64,000 nucleotides of DNA from Homarus americanus (Eukaryota; Arthropoda; Malacostraca; Decapoda; Nephropidae), in NCBI RefSeq assembly GCF_018991925.1, contig NW_024735442.1, forward strand, positions 1,018,001 to 1,082,000, read 5' to 3'. The position numbers were made by a program, and so were the translations under genes. Under the pieces are notes generated by a model. That model was not told where the DNA came from, did no database searches, and saw only the letters and a program-made list of their open reading frames with translations. This document shows positions 21,545 to 32,145 of the stretch, in pieces (the first letter of the stretch is position 1; the number at the start of each line of letters is the position of its first letter).

Positions 21545-21745
21545 ATCTAAAGCTAAAAATATATATAGTTGAGTTGCCTGAAATTAAAGAGAGAGAAACA
21601 GATAAACATTGAGAGAGAGAAATAAAATTTAACAGAAAGACAAAGAGAGAAAGAGAAAGGAACAGATAATAACAACGGAAGAGAATAAAGGATAAGTCAA
21701 GAAATAAGAGGAAAAGGGAGACCACAATTGGGGAGGAAAAAAGAT

Positions 21746-21849
<104 letters not shown>

Positions 21850-21879
21850 TCTCTCCTCCCAATCCCCTCCTCCTCCTCC

Positions 21880-21935
21880 TCACCACCTGCACCTCCTCCT
21901 CATCACCTGCACCTCACCACCTGCACCTCACCACA
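21880..21935. repeat. CACCACCTGCACCTC short minisatellite
   Basis: About four copies of CACCACCTGCACCTC, each containing the CACCTG hexamer. Confidence 0.8.
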
Positions 21936-22134
21936 CGGCAGAGACAGATCAATACGTGAAACACACCTGTATCAAATCATTCTTTCGACTCCATCCCTTC
22001 CCCCTCCTCTCCAAAAAGGTGGTGTTGTGGGACAGGTGTGTGGATAAGGAGCTTTCTTTGGGTGAGGAGGTGAGGAGGTGGAGGAGAAGGAAGGAAGCAA
22101 AGGAAGGAAGGTATTGGGCCGGGTTTAGGGTGCT

Positions 22135-22136
<2 letters not shown>

Positions 22137-22200
<64 letters not shown>
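22137..22200. repeat. (AC)n microsatellite
   Basis: About 32 AC units. Confidence 0.99.
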
Positions 22201-22201
<1 letters not shown>

Positions 22202-22439
22202 AAGCCAGCATTAAAGTAGTGTAAGAACATTGGGCAGAAGCATTGAGTGGACACTTTCCCCTTCCTAACACTTCCTCCTTCCCACCCTCTCTCCTCCTCC
22301 AGCATACAGAACATTGTTTACTCAGAACCCTCTCTCTTCTCTCTCCAGGCATCAAGCGGGGCTGAGACGCAGTACTGGCTGTGTTTACTGTAGGAGGAGC
22401 AGGCTTCACAGCCAGGAGGAAGGTGGGTCCTGCCTGCCA
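22201..22439. other. Unique sequence
   Basis: No supported gene. Confidence 0.4.
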
Positions 22440-22832
22440 CCCCTTATAGGAGGAAAGGGGGGAAGAGGAAGCAGGGTGAGGATGAGGGGGAGGAAGAGGG
22501 GTGAGGGGACAAGGAGAGGGTAAAGGAGAGGAGGTGGGGGGCAAGGAGAGAGGAGAAGGAGGAGAGAGAAATGGGGAAGTTGATGAAGGAAGAGAATGAG
22601 AAGGAAGGGAGATGGGGAAGGAAGAGAGGGAGAAGGAAGGGAGATGGGGAAGGAAGAGAGGGAGAAGGAAGGGAGATGGAGAAGGGAGAGAGGGAGAAGG
22701 GAGGTGGGTAAGAGGGGAGGGAGAAGGGAGAAAGGTGTGAAAGAGAGGGAAAATGAGGGGAGAATGAGTGGGAAGGAGGAGGGAGGAAGAGGAGGAGAGC
22801 CTTCTAGTGATATAAAGAAAGAGAGGGGGAGG
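22440..22832. repeat. Purine-rich GGAAGGGAGATGGGGAAGGA minisatellite
   Basis: About 390 bp of purine DNA. GAGGGAGAAGGAAGGGAGAT is tandemly repeated near 22600-22690. The long Pro/Ser/Leu minus-strand frames are compositional. Confidence 0.88.
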
Positions 22833-22965
22833 TGAGAGGTGACACACCAGACCATAGTCACCACTCTCTCTCTCTTCCCTTGATTGTAGTTTATGTTGTG
22901 TTTTTGTATCGTTTTTTTTTCTCTTAGTAAAGTGAGAGACTGAGGTGCTCCCCTACTGACGGTTG

Positions 22966-22999
22966 AGACAGACAGACAGACAGACACAGACAGACAGAC

Positions 23000-23058
<59 letters not shown>

Positions 23059-23060
23059 GT
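22966..23060. repeat. (ACAG)n microsatellite
   Basis: About 23 ACAG units with two dinucleotide slips. Confidence 0.97.
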
Positions 23061-23433
23061 GTATTTACTTAAAGTGAAACTGTACCACCGTCAGCTTTAT
23101 GTCACCAAGAATGATAGTTCAGTCAAGACCAAAGTTTGACTGTCAACAATATCACCTCACCAATCAATCAACTCAGTCAGTCAAATTATTCAGTCATATA
23201 CTGCTCAGTCGGTCAATCTTGCCAGTTAAGTCAGTCGACTGGTTATAATCATCCAGTCTGATAAGCTGATCATTTAACCACATTTACCATCAATCAATCA
23301 ATCAACCTCGAGAGATCTATCTATCTATCTATCTATCTATTACGTAACCTCAAACTATAATCCATTTGTATATTTCACGTATAAAATTATATACAAGGTG
23401 ACGTCATATCACCTGTCAACATTACGTCACAAA

Positions 23434-23435
<2 letters not shown>
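23061..23435. repeat. Degenerate CAATCAATCA/CAGTCAGTCA words and (CTAT)n
   Basis: CAATCAATC and CAGTCAGTC words are scattered from 23155 to 23310; (CTAT)6 at 23317-23341. The rest is unique. Confidence 0.6.

Positions 23436-23514
<79 letters not shown>
23436..23514. repeat. (AC)n microsatellite
   Basis: About 39 AC units with one AAAC interruption. Confidence 0.98.
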
Positions 23515-23516
<2 letters not shown>

Positions 23517-23519
23517 AAG

Positions 23520-24002
23520 GGGGAGGGAGGGGAGGGATTGTGGAGAGTGTGAGGGAGTGGGGGTGAGGGAATTAGGGTGAGTGTGGTGGTTAGGGAGTGA
23601 GAGGGAATGTAGTATGGTCAGGGAGTAAGAGGGAGTGTGTTGGTGGAAGGATGGATTGAGTTAGACCATGAGGGAGTGAGGGAGTGATTGACTGAGGGAG
23701 TGTGAGGGAGCATGTGGTGGTGGGATGAGGGAGTATTTATGTTTAGGGATTATACCACAGTAATACCGCTAAGCCAGGGAGGGAGGGAGGAAGGGAGGAA
23801 GACAAAGAAGAGAAGGAGGTAAACCAGGGAGGGAGGGAAAGAAGGAGGGAGGGTGAGAGGGAAGGAAAGAAAGAAGGAAGGTGGGGGGATGTAAGGAGGG
23901 AGTGAGGGAGGGAGATCGGTAGGTAGACCAGAGAGGGAGGGAAGGAGTGAAAGAAGGAGGAAGAGAAGGAGAGAAAGAGGGAGAGAAGGAAGGAGGGAGA
24001 GG
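23520..24002. repeat. GGGAGTGAGGGAG then GGGAGGGAAGGA purine tracts
   Basis: GAGGGAGTGTG words occupy 23520-23735. GGGAGGGAGGAAGG units fill 23775-24000, where AAACCAGGGAGGGAGG recurs. Confidence 0.82.
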
Positions 24003-24104
24003 CAGCATCACGGTCTGTAAGTTATTGATTGACTTAGACAAACCAGTTTCCTTGGACGTGTGGCTTAGAGATACAACTGTTTACTCCCCACACCTCCACC
24101 CAGT

Positions 24105-24305
24105 GTTGTGGGGGTGTGCAGGGTGTGGTGGGGGTGTGGTGGGGGTGTGGTGGGGGTGTGGTTAGTGTGGGTAGTGGTGGTGGTGTGGGTGAAGGTGGTG
24201 TGTATGGTGTGGGGCGTTGTGGTGTTGGTGGTGGTGTGGGTGGTGGTGTGGGTGGTGGTGTGAGTGGTGGTGTGGATGGTGGTGTGGGTGGTAGTGTGGG
24301 TGGTC
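24105..24305. repeat. GGTGGTGTGGGTGGT minisatellite
   Basis: About 200 bp of GGGGTGTGGTG and GGTGGTGTGGGT units. The complementary (CACCAC)n gives a His/Thr-rich artefact frame. Confidence 0.92.
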
Positions 24306-25144
24306 ACTATACCCAGCCCACCACAGCCTCCCATGGGCCACAACTCCCGGTAACAATCCTCGTTTGGCCACGAGTTAACAGTAATAAAGTTGAGGTCACC
24401 ATACTCTAACAGTGCCCAGCAACGAGCGCCTCACCACCCCACCTGACCACCTCCCAGAGCACCTGACCCTGACCACATTACTACCTACAACTTCCAACAT
24501 TCTGTTTGGTTAAGGTAAACAGGGGGGACGAAGGGCGGCATCCACCCCCTCCCCCACCAACACACTCTGGGTTATATACACTTCAATCGATCGTCCTGAC
24601 AGTATCGTCTCATAATCTGCAATCGAAACCTTTATCGAGTGACGGTGGAGTCCTCTCTCTCCTGTTGCCAAGAACAACATGAGACTTCCACTTCTTCTGG
24701 ATGGTCAGGAGGTAAGGAGGAGGGGAGGAGGGAGTAAGGAAGAGAAGGGAGGAGGTAGGGGGTAAGGGAGAGAGGGACGGACGGATGGATGATGGATAGG
24801 ATTGGAGGGTGAACAGGCTGGCTGTGATGGGCCGAGGCAGGTACGGAATCGTCCCAAACGATGACACAAGCCAGATGTCCTTCCCCTCACCAGTCACTCC
24901 CCCCCTACCCAACACTGAGGGAGCTTGATTGATACCTCACCTCACCTGTGATATAAGTCCATTTTTACCTGTTATACTCATTTTATTATTTTTATTTGTT
25001 TATGTTATTGTTGTTTTGTGATTGATGTTTGATTAAATTTGTTATATATTTTGATGTTTAGTCTCTCTCTCTCTATTTACCCTGGCGTATCTCCGGTCTC
25101 TCCTCCCCTGCCATACAACAGCTTAACAATGAAGACATATTAGT

Positions 25145-25145
<1 letters not shown>
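24306..25145. other. Unique sequence with a purine patch
   Basis: GGAGGAGGGGAGGAGGG at 24713-24775, then unique DNA. No supported exon. Confidence 0.4.

Positions 25146-25147
<2 letters not shown>

Positions 25148-25200
<53 letters not shown>
25148..25200. repeat. (AC)n microsatellite
   Basis: About 26 AC units. Confidence 0.98.
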
Positions 25201-25202
<2 letters not shown>

Positions 25203-25439
25203 CTCTCTTTTGGTCTTCTTCTCTTCTCTGTTCCTTGTTTATTGTATCGTCTTAGTTATTACCTCTCCCTCTCTCTCCTCACCACATGTCCTCCCACCAT
25301 TATCAATTTCCTCCTCTCTCCTCTGATCCTCGGCCTCACTGCCTACTCTCCTCCCGTCTCCTCCATCAACAACCATAACTCAAAATGCTATTTATTCCCG
25401 TTTCCTGATGTGTCTGAAGCTCACACAAAGAGATGGTGT

Positions 25440-25440
<1 letters not shown>
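25201..25440. other. Unique, CT-rich sequence
   Basis: CTCCTCTCTCC bias; no gene. Confidence 0.4.
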
Positions 25441-25509
<69 letters not shown>

Positions 25510-25567
25510 TGTGTGTGTGTGTGTGTGTGTGTAAATCTGTGTGTGTCTGTGTGTGTGTGTGTGTGTG

Positions 25568-25621
<54 letters not shown>

Positions 25622-25638
25622 GTGTGTGTGTGTGTCGT
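25441..25638. repeat. Compound (GT)n microsatellite
   Basis: About 195 bp of GT repeats with CTGT, AAATCTGT and TCGT interruptions. Confidence 0.98.
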
Positions 25639-26017
25639 TGGCTATATTTGAATACACAGCTGTAGTCACACTCTCCTGCTTTTACAAGTTTCGGGAAGCC
25701 TTCTCGACCTCCGGCAGGATGGTGGAACAGAAGGGGGGGCAGGAGGCATTCTGGAAGCTGTTGAGGGCATACATCTCTATCCCATCTTGAGGCAGCATCA
25801 AGCAGGGACATACGATAGCAAGGAGGGTCATTTTAGCTAATGTGGGCATATAGTATTGCTTCCCTGGTTGATTGCTATAAGAGGGGAGGGGTGGAAAGGG
25901 GGGGGGGCACAGCTATGAAGGGCATTTATCACTGAGACTTTACTGACACTAACACGATTATGTGGGACATTATTGGCTGGGGCGTGGCTGGTAAGACGGT
26001 GTAGTCAACAGAATCAC
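25639..26017. other. Unique sequence
   Basis: The plus-strand frame leaving the GT array has no recognisable domain. A short poly-G lies near 25897. Confidence 0.4.
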
Positions 26018-26105
26018 AGCTGATGGGCGTGACTGACAGAGGCACCAGACACAGCTAACGGAGGATGGGCGTGACTGACAGAGGCACCAGACACAGCTAA
26101 CGGAA
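26018..26105. repeat. 44 bp tandem duplication
   Basis: GATGGGCGTGACTGACAGAG followed by GCACCAGACACAGCTAACGG occurs twice in tandem. Confidence 0.95.
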
Positions 26106-26914
26106 CCACTTAACCACGAGGGGACACATCCTACACGACACATCCCTAACAGCTGAACTCGAATGACCTAGAATGATGTCCCGTCGCCGAGTCCTTGACC
26201 TTGCCAGAAATAGTAGTAGTTGGTAAGTCCTTCAGCCAATCGTTGGGCCACAGTTCCGGCCTCCATAATCCCTGGACAATGGTCACAGGACGTCGGGGGC
26301 CTCAGCGCAGTGAAGGACTCCCCGGATCCTAAGAGTATAAAATTCTTATAATCCTTCAACAAAATCCTTGGCATTCACCGAGGTCATGACTATCCTTGTT
26401 CTTCAAAGGAGAGAAGCGAGAGTCCTACGAGTCCTATAACATGATAAACCTTCAAGGAATACAACTCTGATGAAACAAACACTTTTATGAAGAATATTTA
26501 CTAGTTATTAAGGAAAGGTTCACGCCTTCACTCCCCACCTTAACACCAACTGAACCATTTGGCAAGTTAACGAAGATGAAACAAGAGTAAAAATCTCTCA
26601 TAGTCGGGGAGACGAATGTATTACACCAGTGATGAGGGAACGAGAGTGGACCAAGAGACGGGGTTATACCAAGACGGGGTTGAACCAGGTCAGATAGGCC
26701 TGTCTGGGCTCTGGGATCAAATGGAGGGGGGGAATTCTGCATAAAACCGTGGACTGACAATAAGGCGGTGCGCACACTGGGCCTCCCCCCTCCTCCCCAC
26801 CCTCCCCCTACACCGTCAATGTGATATATGGATGACCCACCGCCAGCTCAAACTCACTGAACTATTGGTGTTCTTTAAAAGCTTTTTCCAACTTGGCAAG
26901 GCGGATTAAATACA

Positions 26915-26949
<35 letters not shown>

Positions 26950-27117
26950 CTGACTTAACACGATTATCTTTTTTTTTTCTCAGACAGGGATGACAGACAG
27001 GAGGCAGTAAGACGGATATAGAAACCTGTCTATTTTCTTTAGGGTCATGTGAACATTTCCCCCTCCCACCTGCAGTTTATTTCACCTGATGATGAAACAC
27101 CCTAACGCTATCTGAAG
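26106..27117. other. Unique sequence with short minus-strand open frames
   Basis: Minus-strand frames at 26168-26374 and 26485-26775 have non-repetitive composition but no domain I recognise and no clear splice context. They could be decayed transposon sequence or chance. (GA)n lies at 26916-26949. Confidence 0.35.
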
Positions 27118-27390
27118 GGGTTAGGTTAGGTTAGGTTAGGTTAGGTTAGGTTAGGTCAGGTTAAGTTAGGTTAGGTTAGGTCAGGCTAAGTTAGGTTAAT
27201 CTTAAGGCAAAATAAACTAGGGGCCTAATCTTCAGGTGGGTTGGGTAAGGTTAGGTTTTATTAGGTTAGGTTAGATAAGCGTCAGGTCAGGTTAGATTAG
27301 GTTAGATTAGGTTAGGTTAGGTCAGATTAGCGTCAGGGTAGTTAATCATAAGGTAAAATAACCTGAAGGGCCTAATCTTCAGGAGGGTTA
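27118..27390. repeat. Interstitial (TTAGG)n block with tandemly duplicated linker
   Basis: Runs of GGTTA pentamers with GGTCA, AGATTA and AAGTTA variants at 27118-27200 and 27245-27340. Each run is followed by a similar linker (TTAATCTTAAGGCAAAATAA or TTAATCATAAGGTAAAATAA, then GGCCTAATCTTCAGG), so the whole block is two diverged tandem copies of about 147 bp. Confidence 0.9.
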
Positions 27391-27639
27391 TCCCGTCTTT
27401 CTATTGAAGTGAAGAAAAAAAGAACACTCGACTTTCCTAGTAAATGGAAATGGGGGAGAACTGCATCCATCCCCTAATTGACTTTGAGGAGCTGTAGCGA
27501 CTGGCCGGCGGGGCGAGTTTTGAGCAGCTGAGTAAAGTCAACACACTGAAGGTCCTTGAAAGTAATGGAGAGCTCACATGGCAAACTGGTGAAGCCAAAT
27601 AAATATTGTGGTGTTGAGGACGATGGTGAGACAGGCCAG
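27391..27639. other. Unique sequence
   Basis: No supported gene. Confidence 0.4.
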
Positions 27640-27812
27640 CACGTGATGATGGTGATGGTGATGGTGGTGGTGGTGATGGTGGTGATGGTGGTGGTGATGA
27701 TGATAATTGTGGTGATGAACGTGATGATGATGATGGTGGTTGTGGTGGTGGTGATAATTGTGGTGATGAAGGTGGTGATGGTGATGATGATGGTAATGAT
27801 GATGATACAGGA
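27640..27812. repeat. GATGGTGGTGATGATGAT minisatellite
   Basis: GATGGT/GATGAT/GTGGTG triplet mixtures; the opposite strand gives an Ile/Thr artefact frame. Confidence 0.9.
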
Positions 27813-27924
27813 GCCTTTACAAGAGTCTAAGAATACAAGAATTTTCTCTTCCAAGAGCCGAGAGGTCAAGCAATTTCTGGAGCCAGTCGCCAGGAGGAGT
27901 GACGTAAGCTCTTGATCCATATAC

Positions 27925-28145
27925 TGCAGACTCTCTTTACCTTCCTCATTCTCCCTCCCTCCTCCAGCTTTCCTCCCTCACTCTCCTTCCTTCATTCACC
28001 ATCTTCCCTCCTTTCCTCCTTCCCACCTCCAGCCCCCCCCCCATTCCTCCCTCCTTCATCTCTCCTTCCCATCATCTTCCCTCCAACATCACTCCTCCCT
28101 CACTCCCTCCAACATCTCTCCCTCTCTCCCTCCATCCCTAAAAAT
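27925..28145. repeat. Polypyrimidine TCCTCCCTC tract
   Basis: CTCCCTCCTTC-type DNA. Confidence 0.75.
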
Positions 28146-28244
28146 AACAATAAATGACAAGTTCAATATACTGTCCTCACTATAAAACAGCCACCCAAGA
28201 CAACGTATATTAATACCTACCCTCACTGTAACCCGAAATGTAAC

Positions 28245-28672
28245 TATACTGTAACCCTCCTACCTCACCCTCCTACCTCACCCTCCTACCTCACCCTTCC
28301 TCACCTCCTACCTCACCCTCCCCTCACCCTACCTACCTCACCTCACCTCCTACTCACCTCCCACCTCATACCTCACCCTCCATTCACTCATTCTCCTACC
28401 TCACCCTCCTACCTCACCCTTCTCACCCTCACTCCTCCACCCTCCTACTCACCTCACCCTTCTCTACCTCACCTCATCAACTCCTCACCTCCACCCTAAC
28501 CCTCCTACTCCCTCTACCTCACCCTCCTCACTTCTCCTACCACCACCACCCCTCCTACTCACTCCTACTACCTCCTCCTACTCACCCTTCTACCTCACCC
28601 TCCTACCTAATCCCTTCTACTCACCCTCCTACCTCACCCTCCTACCTCACCCTCCTACCTCACAATACCTCA
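28245..28672. repeat. 13 bp CTCCTACCTCACC minisatellite
   Basis: CCTCCTACCTCACC units in near-perfect form at both ends and degenerate, slipped copies between about 28300 and 28570. Confidence 0.93.
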
Positions 28673-28855
28673 TAATTCATAACAGTTGAGGGATTATTGT
28701 TTTGTTTTTTATGTCAAACAAACAATTAACCTCCCACATTGAAACACAACAACAAGACAAACATTCATCTAAATTTCCTTTCATAATTTTTTCCCTCTAT
28801 TCTTTCCCTCATTCCTCCCTCCATCCCCTTTGTTCCTCCCTCCATGTTCTTTCTG

Positions 28856-29150
28856 TTGTCCGTATTAAAAAAGTAAGTTCTTTATAGTGTCCGTATTAAA
28901 AAAGTAAGTTCTTTATAGTGCCCGTATTTTCTTTATGCTGTCCGTATTAAAACAAGTACTGTATGGCCTTTATAGTGTCCGTATTTTCTTTATGCTGTCC
29001 GTATTAAAATAAATAAGTCCTTTAAAGTGTCCAACAGTGTCCGTATTTTCTTAATGCTGTCCGTATTACAACAAGTAAGTCCTTTAAAGTGTCCAACAGT
29101 GTCCGTATTTTCCTTATGGTGTCCGTATTACAAGTCCTTATCCGTATTCA
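28856..29150. repeat. GTCCGTATTAAAA-AAGTAAGTTCTTTATAGT minisatellite
   Basis: About seven modules combining GTGTCCGTATTAAAA, AAGTAAGTYCTTTATAGT and CCGTATTTTCTTTATGCT in alternating order, 30-75 bp long. Confidence 0.92.
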
Positions 29151-29257
29151 TGCACGTAACACCAAAATATTCAAATAAGAATTCGTCTGCTTCCTAAAGG
29201 TGAATTTTTCCTCAGGTACAAAAATTGAAACATTCCTTAAGCTATTTCTCCCGAGTA

Positions 29258-29326
29258 CGTTAGGTTAGGTTAGGTTACGTTAGGTTAGGTTAGGTTAGGT
29301 TAGGCTAGGTTAGGTTAGGTTACGTT
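29258..29326. repeat. Interstitial (TTAGG)n tract
   Basis: About 13 GGTTA pentamers with TTACG and GGCTA interruptions, 25 bp upstream of the piggyBac relic. Confidence 0.93.
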
Positions 29327-29348
29327 TAGAGGTAAAAAGTGGTATTTT

Positions 29349-29664
29349 CCACTAATTATTGCTGCTTTGAACACAGGAATGGTGTTGTGTTGGCGCCTTC
29401 ATCAAATCAGTTCCAAAACTTTGATTGCCAACACGGAATTTAGAAGATCCATAGTTCAGATTCTCGTTCATAAAACGAAGCCTCAAATGAGATCTCCAAA
29501 GGCACTTAGGTCTGGACCAAAGGGAAGTGAGGACAGACAACACTAACCATCGCACTGAGTCTCTTGCAAGATGCGTCGTGTGCAAGAATGGAAAAATTCA
29601 GTGCTCAAAATGCCTAGTCACCCTACATCTAAATCCCTGCTGGCAGCAATTTCATGAAAAATAG
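29349..29664 (+). pseudogene. piggyBac-type transposase, C-terminal remnant with frameshift
   Basis: Frame A (29349 to a stop at 29544) encodes ALNTGMVLCWRLHQ followed by TEFRRSIVQILVHK. This fits the segment after the catalytic core of piggyBac-family (DDE_Tnp_1_7) transposases, where an N-A-x-x-L-Y-like stretch precedes an FRR-x-(I/V)-x-x-L helix. Frame B, shifted by +1, runs from after the stop at 29488 to TAG at 29662-29664. It encodes VRTDNTNH, then CVVCKNGKIQCSKC and LHLNPCWQQFHEK: a Cys/His zinc-ribbon ending C-x5-H, as in the cysteine-rich piggyBac C-terminus. The switch lies about 29490-29543. Only about 100 of the usual 550-600 residues remain; the DDE core and N-terminus are not seen. 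It is dead as a transposase. No TTAA-flanked terminal repeats were found. Confidence 0.65.
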
Positions 29665-30480
29665 AATTTTGCAGTGTAAGTTTTCATATTCTTTATTGTA
29701 AAAGGTCAATCTTTTGTTTGGTGCATTTTTTTATTGCTTATAGGAGTACTGATTCATTTTTATTTACTTGATTTTCTACAAATTCTTTGTTATTGGCTGT
29801 ATGTATTGGTATACAGTATAGGTATATACAATTGAAGGTTAAAGACTTCTATATCATTATAAAAAGAGTAATTTTTTGTTTTCCACAATATTATAGACTG
29901 TAACTTGTAAGAGTTTTATATAATTATCTTACAAATTTCTTTTATGTTCCTTTTTATAGGCTGTTATAGAATTGGATCAAAGTATGAATATATAAGATGT
30001 CAAAGCTGAATTTATTCGCCTCTTTTTTTTCAATCCATAAAGGTTCACATAATGTTTCTTTATCAACAAGATATGTAAAAAAAGGCATTAAAAGTAAATA
30101 AAATTGAAAATAACTCTGTTCATTAAATCCTCATTCCTCCAAGTCCCATTGATTCCCTAGGGAGTCGTATATGTATTTCGCATAAAATTGGTCCAAATTA
30201 AAAAATTCTACCAGGTAATCAAACTCATCGAAAACAGCTCAAGAGTCAAATTAAAAAAAATGAAGCACCATAAGGCACCTTGGGACCAGCTGGGAGGAAC
30301 GCCATTATAGGCTACAGTCGTGAAGCAGATACGCCACTATGATCTAAAACTGGGAAAACTTACGAACAGTTGTTATGTGTGAAACTCTATTCTGTCTTTG
30401 GTCATTTGTGGGAAAAATTGTCTGGTTGTTATTGTTAGATGTTTAGGTGGTTGAATCTGTTGTTGTTTGTGTTGTTGTTG
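29665..30480. other. AT-rich unique sequence downstream of the transposase remnant
   Basis: AT-rich, largely free of microsatellites, unlike its surroundings. It may include the 3' end of the piggyBac element, but I cannot identify a terminal repeat. Confidence 0.35.
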
Positions 30481-30744
30481 TTGCTAGGTGGGGGGGAGGA
30501 GGGGGGGGGGACAATTAGGTCTAGTTATCTCGTAAGAATTAGTGTGAAATGACAAGAAAACAATAAGTCTCCTCGTCGTTTAGTAATAATGGCGTTGTTT
30601 TTTCTGTGTTTACCAAAAAGTCACAAACACAAATTTCAAACGAATTCCACTGAAAAAAATTAAATAAAAAAAAGTGTCTAGCGCCGATGTTGTTATCAAG
30701 TCAGTACAACACACATCACAACTGACTCCATAACCCCAGTGTTG
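30481..30744. other. Poly-G stretch and unique sequence
   Basis: GGGGGGGAGGAGGGGGGGGGG at 30489-30510, then AT-rich unique DNA. Confidence 0.6.
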
Positions 30745-31690
30745 TAAGTGAGGTAGCGGTAGGTAGTGGGAGGTGAGGTAGGTAGTGGGAGGTGAGGTAG
30801 GTAGTGGAGGAGGTAGGGGAGTGGGAGGTGAGGTGGTGAGGGGAGGGGGAGGGGTGGGTAGGTGAGGTAGGGGGGTGGGCAGGTGAGGGGAGGTAGTGGG
30901 AGGTGGGAGGTGGGTGGGTAGGGAGAGGCAGGGTGGGAGGTGAGGTAGGGGTAGGTGAGGTAGGTAGGGGAGGTGAGAGGTAGGTAGGGTAGGTGGAGGA
31001 GGGGAGGTAGTGGGAGGTGAGGTAGGTAGGGTAGGTGAGGTAGGGGTAGTGGGAGGTGAGAGAGAGGGGAGGTGAGGTAGGGTAGGGAGGGGGTGGGTAG
31101 GTAGGTGAGGTAGGTAGGGGAGGTGAGGTAGGCAGGTGAGGTAGGGTAGGGAGGGGAGGTAGGAGGTGAGGTAGGTAGTGGGAGGTGAGGGGTAGGTGGC
31201 AGGTGGGAGGTAGGTAGTGGGAGGGGAGGTAGGGTAGTGGGAGGGGAGGTAGTGGTGGTAGAGGTAGGTAGTGGGAGGTGAGGTGAGGGGTGGCAGGTGA
31301 GGGGTAGGGAGGTGAGGTAGGTAGTGGCAGGTGAGGTAGTAGTGGAGGTGGAGGTAGGTAGGGAGGTGAGGTAGGTAGGCAGGTAGTAGGTAGTGGGAGG
31401 CAGTGTAGGTAGGGTAGGTGAGGTAGGTAGGGAGGTGGAGGTAGGGGTGGTAGTGTGGGAGGTGGAAGTGGTAGGTAGGGGAGGCAGCGGTGGTAGTGGC
31501 AGGTGAGGTGGGTAGTGGGAGGCAGCGGTAGGTTGTGGGAGGTGAGGTAGGTAGTGGCAAGTAGTGGGAGGCAGCGGTAGGTAGTGGGAGGTGAGGTAGG
31601 TAGTGGCAGGTAGCGGTAGGTAGTGGAAGGTGAGGTAGGTAGTGGCAGGTAGCGGCAAGTAGTGGGAGGTAGTGGCAGGTAGCGGCAGGT
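30745..31690. repeat. 20-22 bp GTAGGTAGTGGGAGGTGAGG minisatellite
   Basis: About 945 bp, roughly 45 units of GTAGTGGGAGGTGAGGTAG with many insertions and deletions. All three minus-strand frames stay open for more than 300 codons as Pro/Leu/Tyr/Thr low complexity, because the complement lacks stops. This is not a protein gene. Confidence 0.96.
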
Positions 31691-32145
31691 AGATACGTAT
31701 AAAGAATAACTCTGCCACAATCAGCTGACCTGCCACTATATATGCTAATAACACCCTTGTCTGCCTCTCATCACCTCACCAACACCTGTCACCAAAACAC
31801 CACTCAACACCAGACAAAGATTATAACTAAATAATGAAGTAGATGATTTTGTTTTACAGGAAATATGTAAATAAATGTAAATTATATAAATGAGGAAAAA
31901 CAATTTGAATACGATATTATTTTACATTAATACAAATTTAAACATAAGGGGAAAAAATTATGTAGATGATTTAGGATGACACTTGACATATGAACGACAA
32001 ATAAATTCAGTAATTATTTTTTTTAGAAAAGTGATAAATAAATTGAGAATAAATTAATTAATGATGAATATAATAATCATTAGTTCTTCATAACGATATA
32101 CACGAATAAGAGCCACAAGATATGAATGATGAGGCAAATTATCAT
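31691..32145. other. AT-rich unique sequence
   Basis: No supported gene. Confidence 0.4.

Noticed and set aside
22125..22987. Minus-strand frames of 193-240 codons rich in Pro/Ser/Leu
   Set aside because: They are the complement of a purine-rich minisatellite; composition explains the open frames.
26168..26775. Two short minus-strand frames with non-repetitive composition
   Set aside because: No domain, splice or start context that I can support; kept only as unique sequence.
27118..29326. True chromosome end
   Set aside because: The TTAGG blocks are short, degenerate and flanked by unique DNA on both sides, so they are interstitial.
30610..31754. Three overlapping minus-strand open frames of 316-352 codons
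   Set aside because: All lie in a G-rich minisatellite whose complement lacks stop codons; the peptides are Pro/Leu/Tyr/Thr low complexity in every frame.
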